Assembly (NCBI GenBank): GCA_934122115.1 | Contig: CAKOVU010000001.1 | Coordinates: 124,001-188,000, forward strand | Source: UMGS1901 sp934122115 | GTDB lineage: Bacteria; Bacillota; Clostridia; TANB77; CAG-508 | Direction: 5' to 3' | DNA length: 64,000 bases | Shown: piece after piece, positions 59,653 through 64,000 of the stretch | Position numbering within the stretch: the first letter of the stretch is position 1 | Layout of the letters: each line of letters starts with the position of its first letter | The notes under the pieces: model-generated | The model's input: the letters and a program-made list of their open reading frames with translations, nothing else | Databases searched by the model: none | Told to the model about the DNA's origin: nothing | Translations under genes and position numbers: made by a program

Positions 59653-61335
59653 ATATAAAGTTTTATTATCTGTATAAATAACCATTCCTGGTTTGGCGCC
59701 GTTAGGTTTTCTAACATATTTTATAAAAGTGTAATCTACAGGAACATTTTGCGATAATTTTGCTTTACTATAATATGCTGCAATTGTTGCACAATTATAT
59801 ATTATAGAATCTGTAGCTTTTTTATTTTTATCAAGCCTCAAAACAACATGACTACCATGAATATCTTTGGTGTGAAACCAAAGATCATTTTTTTTGGCTA
59901 TTTTACAAGTTAGATTATCGTTTTGTTTATTATTTTTTCCAACAAGAATAGTGTAACCATCAATTTTATATTCAGTTGGCATATTGGCAACTGTTTTCTT
60001 AGATTTTTTATTAGCATCATCCTGCTTTGCATTAGAAATACCATAATCTTCAGATATTTCACCTATAACAGCATCTAGCTCGTCTAAATTTGTACAGTTA
60101 TTAATTTCATAAACAATACTGTCTAAATAATCAAGTTCTAACTTTATTGCTTCTTTTTGCTTCTCAACAATAGATACAGTATTTTGCAATTTTCTATATT
60201 TTTTAAAGAATTTTTTTGCATTAGCAGATGGTGAGATAGTAGAATCCAACGGAATAGTTATTGGACTATTATTATCATAGTAATTTTCTAAAGTTATAGT
60301 TTCTTGATTGTAATTAGGGATTCTATATAAATTGCTAGTTATTAATTCTCCATACAATTTGTATGTTTCCATTTTAGAACATTCTTTTAATTTGCTATCA
60401 ATATTTTTAAGCTTATCTGAAAGTTTTCTTATTTTTTCTAAAAGAGAACGCAAAGTGTTTGATTTGCTAGATTCAAATTTCTCTTTTACTTCTTTATCAA
60501 AATAAAAATCATCAATAAAAAAATTTATTAGAATATCTTTTGAAGAAGCATTTGTTATATAAAAATCTTTTTTATTGGACAGATTAATTTCTGTACATGA
60601 AATATCAGCAATACTTTGCTTTAGCAGCTCCGAAAAATATGTATATAATTTTTTATAATCAGATACAGCTACATTGACATCATCTTTTATATTTAAAGAA
60701 TTTAATGTATAGCTAACACCAGATTTACTAAAACCTGTGAAACAATTTGATATAGCCGAAGAAATTTTTGATACATTATTTGCTTTTATATTTTTGTAAA
60801 AAGAATAAAAAGTAGAGTTTTGCAAATCAAGCTTTGTGTTTTCTATTTCAATATAATTATACCCAGGTAAAATATCTCTAATAGAATTATCTAATTTATT
60901 AAGATGCCTCAAGCTATCAATTATAATATTATCAGAATTTACTAGAATAATATTGCTATGTTTTCCCATAAGTTCTATTATCAAAGTTTTTGTAATATGG
61001 TCATTTAACTCATTATAGCAATCAATATCAATATATATGATTCTGTCTAATTCATTCATATAAACCTTTTTTATAGTTCCGCCTGTTAAATGTTTTCTAA
61101 GAACCATACAAAAATTATAAACGTTCTTTGGATTAGGTTTAGAGTGCGTTGTTAAATTAATTCTGTAATTTACTGGATCAATATTTATATTTAAAGTTAA
61201 ATTTTTACCTTTTGAATAGATTCCTACTATAATCTCATTTTTATTCGGTTCAAAAATTTTATTTATTTTTCCTTCTAAAATCAAAGTGTTTAATTCAGCA
61301 ACTACTGCTGAACAGACGATTCCATCGAATGCCAT
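59629..61335 (-). CDS. rqcH: Ribosome quality control protein RqcH (NFACT family)
   Basis: 568 residues from the ATG at 61335 (GGAGGTCAC 5 bases upstream; a further in-frame start 60 bases earlier has no site). MAFDGIVCSAVVAEL and VLRKHLTGG are NFACT-N features; HhH and long coiled coil in the middle; NFACT-R domain near the end (LWFHTKDIHGSHVVLRL). RqcH recruits tRNA-Ala and adds alanine tails to stalled peptides on 50S. It overlaps the convergent DUF4116 gene by 17 bp. Confidence 0.92.
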   Translation of the reverse strand: MAFDGIVCSAVVAELNTLILEGKINKIFEPNKNEIIVGIYSKGKNLTLNINIDPVNYRINLTTHSKPNPKNVYNFCMVLRKHLTGGTIKKVYMNELDRIIYIDIDCYNELNDHITKTLIIELMGKHSNIILVNSDNIIIDSLRHLNKLDNSIRDILPGYNYIEIENTKLDLQNSTFYSFYKNIKANNVSKISSAISNCFTGFSKSGVSYTLNSLNIKDDVNVAVSDYKKLYTYFSELLKQSIADISCTEINLSNKKDFYITNASSKDILINFFIDDFYFDKEVKEKFESSKSNTLRSLLEKIRKLSDKLKNIDSKLKECSKMETYKLYGELITSNLYRIPNYNQETITLENYYDNNSPITIPLDSTISPSANAKKFFKKYRKLQNTVSIVEKQKEAIKLELDYLDSIVYEINNCTNLDELDAVIGEISEDYGISNAKQDDANKKSKKTVANMPTEYKIDGYTILVGKNNKQNDNLTCKIAKKNDLWFHTKDIHGSHVVLRLDKNKKATDSIIYNCATIAAYYSKAKLSQNVPVDYTFIKYVRKPNGAKPGMVIYTDNKTLYVNPKSPS

Positions 61336-61451
61336 AGTGTGACCTCCATTAATATTGTTACGAAGTATTATAACAGGAAAAAGGTGATAATTCAATATGT
61401 ATGAATGTGTGGGGAGAGTAAATTTGAAAAGAAAAATTAGAATAAAAATAC

Positions 61452-61480
61452 TTGCAATAAATAAAACACATTGTTATAAT
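61452..61480 (+). promoter_or_regulatory. Promoter upstream of the second pilin-like locus
   Basis: TTGCAA (61452-61457), 17-base spacer, TATAAT (61475-61480). It lies 35 bases before element B, matching the arrangement at 16339. Confidence 0.7.
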
Positions 61481-61515
61481 ATAAGCGACTTGAAAAATAA
61501 CAATGCGTTTTGCTA

Positions 61516-61734
61516 TTTCGTTAAGTTATATACTTAACGAATATTTTTAGTACGAAAATTATATCAATAAAATCCTTATATTTCAAGCAAAATTTGGAAA
61601 AATAAAGTGCAATTTTTTTTACTTAATTTGAATCAGTTCTAAAAATAGTCAAAATTCTATAAGGCAGTTATATCAAATGTTTTAACAAATTTATTTTATA
61701 AAATCTACTTCGTTAAGTATATAACTTAAGGAAG
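61516..61734 (+). repeat. Leader element B with covarying terminal inverted repeats
   Basis: 219 bp, the same length as element A. Left end 61516-61541 and right end 61708-61734 are inverted repeats with one mismatch in 25; left core GTTAAGTTATATACTTAAC. The interior begins AATTATATCAATAAAATCC, TTATATTTCAAGC, as in A. The ends differ from A at the centre, but each matches its own partner. Confidence 0.8.
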
Positions 61735-61785
61735 TTGGGAAAGATAATAAAAAAGCAGTAATACCAAAGAAAGGAATTTAATATA

Positions 61786-62493
61786 ATGAAAAAATTGAAT
61801 ATTAAATTAAGAGAAAATAAAAAAGGAATTACATTGGTTGCTTTAATAGTAACGGTAGTAGTTTTATTAATACTAGCAGGAGTAAGTTTAAATTTATTGA
61901 TAGGCAATAATGGAATAATAACAAGAACACAAATATCAAAAGTAAGTCAAGAGTTAGCAGCATATAAAGAAAATATGAATTTGTTTATCGGAGAAAAGCA
62001 AGTAGAAACACCAGAATTTAATGCAAATACATTAACAGCTTACAAAAACAAATTATATTATAATACAAAGTCAGTAGAAGATAATAGTGGAATAGAAACA
62101 GTATTAGGAACAGTAAATAATAAATATATAGAAAAGATAGAGATAGTAAATGGAGAAATTTGCTTAAATACCACAAATAGTATAGAGCAAAAAGCAGCAG
62201 AAGGACTAGGAATAAAAGTAAATTCATGGGATGTGGTAGATGGAGTACTATTATCAAGTGATAAGAATTTAGAATTAATAAATAATGGAGAAACAGTAGT
62301 AATCCCACCATCAATAAAGAAAATAGGAGATGGAGCATTTTCAAGTGTAAATAATATAAAGAAAATAGTAATACCAGGAACAGTAGAAGAAATAGGAGCA
62401 AATGCGTTTTCAAATAATACAACTTTAGAAGAAGTAACGATAGAATATGGAGTAAAGAAAGTAGGGGCTTATGCCTTTAAGCGGATGTACTAG
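61786..62493 (+). CDS. Pilin-like surface protein with LRR, N-terminal part (frameshifted)
   Basis: 235 residues. Basic leader MKKLNIKLRENKKG, then ITLVALIVTVVVLLILAGVS as prepilin-like helix; a variable domain follows (about 60-150), then BspA-type leucine-rich repeats from about 165 (TVVIPPSIKKIGDGAFSS, KIVIPGTVEEIGANAFSN). It stops at TAG 62491 after GAYAFKRMY. Removing one A near 62479 gives GAYAFSGCTSLKSI, a perfect repeat and a join into the next ORF. The gene is therefore split by a single-base difference. Homologous N-terminus to the protein at 16669. Confidence 0.75.
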   Translation: MKKLNIKLRENKKGITLVALIVTVVVLLILAGVSLNLLIGNNGIITRTQISKVSQELAAYKENMNLFIGEKQVETPEFNANTLTAYKNKLYYNTKSVEDNSGIETVLGTVNNKYIEKIEIVNGEICLNTTNSIEQKAAEGLGIKVNSWDVVDGVLLSSDKNLELINNGETVVIPPSIKKIGDGAFSSVNNIKKIVIPGTVEEIGANAFSNNTTLEEVTIEYGVKKVGAYAFKRMY

Positions 62494-63709
62494 CCTAAAA
62501 TCAATAGAATTTCCAGATAGTGTTGTGCAAATAAATGGTGGAGCATTAGAAAACTGTAAAAATTTAGAAAATGTTAAATTATCAAATAGTATTACCAGTA
62601 TTGCATATGAATTAATGTCAAATTGTACTAATATAAAGCAAATCTCAATTCCACTAAATGTAGATACTATAGGAGCATATGCTTTTAATGGGTGCAAAAA
62701 TCTTATAGAAGTAAAAATGCCAGCGAAGACAAAATATATTGGTGGTGCAGTATTTGCTGGAACAACAAGTTTACAAAATATAATTGTAGATACCGATAAT
62801 GAAAATCTAAAATTTGAAAATGGATTATTATTATCTAAAGATGGCACCAATGTTTATTTTGCATTGTTAAACTTAGAGAATATAATAATACCAGAAGGTG
62901 CAACTACTATACCAACAGACACATTCATGGGTTCAAATGCAAAAAGTATAAAATTACCTAATAGTATAATTAATATATCAGGAAACACGTTTGCTAATAT
63001 GAATAATTTAGAAAAAATAGAAGTAAATGAAGATAATGAAAATTACAAAGTGGAAAATGAGAATTTATTAAGTAAAGATGGAACAACGTTGATTTTGTAT
63101 CTTGAAAAGGGAGATACAATAACAATTCCAGATGGTGTAAAAATAATAACTAGTAAGGCAACTAAATCAAGAATTGCTAAAGAAATAATTCTACCTAATA
63201 CGCTGGAAGAAATTAAGGGTTGGGGTGTAAGCGAGGTATATGGAGTAACCAAAATAGAGATACCAGAGAGTGTAAAGCCATTTGATGCGAAAGCTTTTAC
63301 AGATACTAAACAGTTTATTGTATCTGATAAAAATCCATATATTAAAAGTGTAAATGATACGATGATATTAAGCAAAGATGGCAAAATATTATATGCAGCA
63401 GCAAAAGGAATCAATGAATTTACAATTCCAAATACAGTTGAAGAATTAGCAACGAGTTGCTTTTATTATCATACAGGTCTTGAAAATATAACGATACCTA
63501 GTAGTGTTAAGACCATTAGGACAGGAGCATTTGGATATACTTCATTGAAAACGATAACAGTACCCGAATCTGTTACAACTATAGAAAATAATGCATTCCA
63601 AGGTTGCAGCGAACTAGAATCTATAATTATTAATAAAAGCAAAGATAGCATTTCTGGAAGCCCATGGGGATGCCCAATAGGGGCAAGAGCAGTAAAATGG
63701 ACTAAATAA
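62471..63709 (+). CDS. BspA-like leucine-rich repeat protein, C-terminal part of the frameshifted gene
   Basis: 412 residues of BspA-type (LRR_5) repeats of about 23 residues: L-x-x-I-x-I-P-x-S/G-V-x-x-I-x-x-x-A-F-x-x-C-x-x-L. Good repeats include ENITIPSSVKTIRTGAFGYTS and KTITVPESVTTIENNAFQGCS. Some are split by degenerate spacer strands (LLSKDGT). It starts inside the previous frame without a ribosome-binding site, so it is the downstream half of that gene. Such repeats occur in surface adhesins of gut bacteria. A terminator and an inverted leader copy follow. Confidence 0.75.
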   Translation: MPLSGCTSLKSIEFPDSVVQINGGALENCKNLENVKLSNSITSIAYELMSNCTNIKQISIPLNVDTIGAYAFNGCKNLIEVKMPAKTKYIGGAVFAGTTSLQNIIVDTDNENLKFENGLLLSKDGTNVYFALLNLENIIIPEGATTIPTDTFMGSNAKSIKLPNSIINISGNTFANMNNLEKIEVNEDNENYKVENENLLSKDGTTLILYLEKGDTITIPDGVKIITSKATKSRIAKEIILPNTLEEIKGWGVSEVYGVTKIEIPESVKPFDAKAFTDTKQFIVSDKNPYIKSVNDTMILSKDGKILYAAAKGINEFTIPNTVEELATSCFYYHTGLENITIPSSVKTIRTGAFGYTSLKTITVPESVTTIENNAFQGCSELESIIINKSKDSISGSPWGCPIGARAVKWTK

Positions 63710-63763
63710 TTAGGAAAATTATATGGTGTGCAAAATTTGATTGTATTATATTACAGAAAAATA

Positions 63764-63807
63764 AAAACATATTGAAGGTGAAAATACCAACAATATGTTT
63801 TATTTTT
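63764..63807 (+). terminator. Terminator after the BspA-like gene
   Basis: AAAACATATTG and CAATATGTTTTA form an 11-bp stem with a 16-base loop, followed by T-run. Its tail overlaps the first bases of leader element C. Confidence 0.75.
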
Positions 63808-64000
63808 CGTTAAGTATGAAACTTAACGAAGTAAATTTTCTTTTTCTATTTAATGTATCTGTTGAAATTAGTGGGTTACATGAATTCTAACAATTTCTTA
63901 AAATAACAAAAACGTAATTAAAAATTTTCTTTATATTTTTATTAAAAACTGCTTGAAATGTCAGCTTTTTATTGCTATAATTTCATTGAAATTGCATTCG
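63805..64000 (-). repeat. Leader element C, inverted copy cut by window end
   Basis: On the minus strand it matches elements A and B: the gene-proximal end is the palindrome GTTAAGTATGAAACTTAAC (63805-63831), and the minus-strand interior starts AATTATAGCAATAAAAAGC, TGACATTTCAAG. Its far end should be the other inverted repeat; only its last five bases (CGAAT on the minus strand) lie in the window at 63996-64000. No pilin-like gene lies next to it on the minus strand within this window. Confidence 0.7.

Noticed and set aside
1..64000. CRISPR array, insertion sequence or prophage
   Set aside because: No regularly spaced direct repeats, transposase, integrase or phage structural genes were found.

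Overview
This window is a low-GC (roughly 30 percent or less, by eye), gene-dense bacterial chromosome segment. The lineage signals point to Bacillota, class Clostridia: purine-rich Shine-Dalgarno sites, a sporulation sigma factor SigK, TrmFO and MnmA, RqcH, PopT-like DUF368, UPF0182, and an Asp23/Gls24 protein beside a cytidylate kinase. Genus cannot be fixed from the sequence. A spore-forming, probably gut-associated, uncultured Clostridia lineage is an inference.

Layout. 0-4.6 kb: end of an Asp23-like gene, a cytidylate kinase/PlsC fusion, an S1-domain protein and TypA/BipA. 4.6-5.1 kb: a 500-bp gap with two structured RNA candidates. 5.1-8.4 kb: a TrmR/U32 tRNA-modification pair split by a Phd/ParE-type toxin-antitoxin pair, then a convergent DUF368 transporter. 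8.5-10.3 kb: NagZ-like GH3 and SigK. 10.4-15 kb: an operon of two GT8 glycosyltransferases, two PlsC-like acyltransferases and MnmA, facing TyrS. 16.3-19.5 kb: a pilin-like surface protein locus, frameshifted, behind a long repeated leader element. 19.6-22.4 kb: ArsR/CadA metal efflux and a small Cys-rich membrane protein. 22.5-38.3 kb: SNF2 helicase, nucleosidase, TrmFO, a coiled-coil protein, SMC, Ca2+ ATPase, M23 peptidase and HtrA.

38.5-42.6 kb is accessory: tRNA-Leu(TAA), a DUF3800 gene followed by a small RNA with its own promoter, a CFI-box protein and three unknown genes. 42.7-47.1 kb: a uridine-kinase-like protein, an RNHCP protein and a second, longer U32 protein. 47.2-49.7 kb is accessory again: a Gly/Cys small protein, tRNA-Thr(CGT), a probable type I toxin-antitoxin locus with convergent promoters, a degenerate PIN-like gene and an HNH gene with a possible ParB-like tail, the last two with different base composition. 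49.8-61.3 kb is core: FtsY, UPF0182, PgsA, a Tim44-like/SPFH pair, LigA, DUF4116 and RqcH. 61.4-64.0 kb is a second pilin-like/BspA-LRR locus, also frameshifted, behind the same leader element, with a third inverted copy at the window end.

Most interesting items: (1) a 219-bp leader element whose terminal inverted repeats covary between copies and which sits at a fixed distance between promoter and start codon of pilin-like genes; (2) a par-like type I toxin-antitoxin locus encoding a 33-residue peptide; (3) a DUF3800 gene with a compact promoter-driven small RNA; (4) a roughly 100-nt orphan RNA downstream of typA. No insertion sequence, prophage or CRISPR array was recognised.
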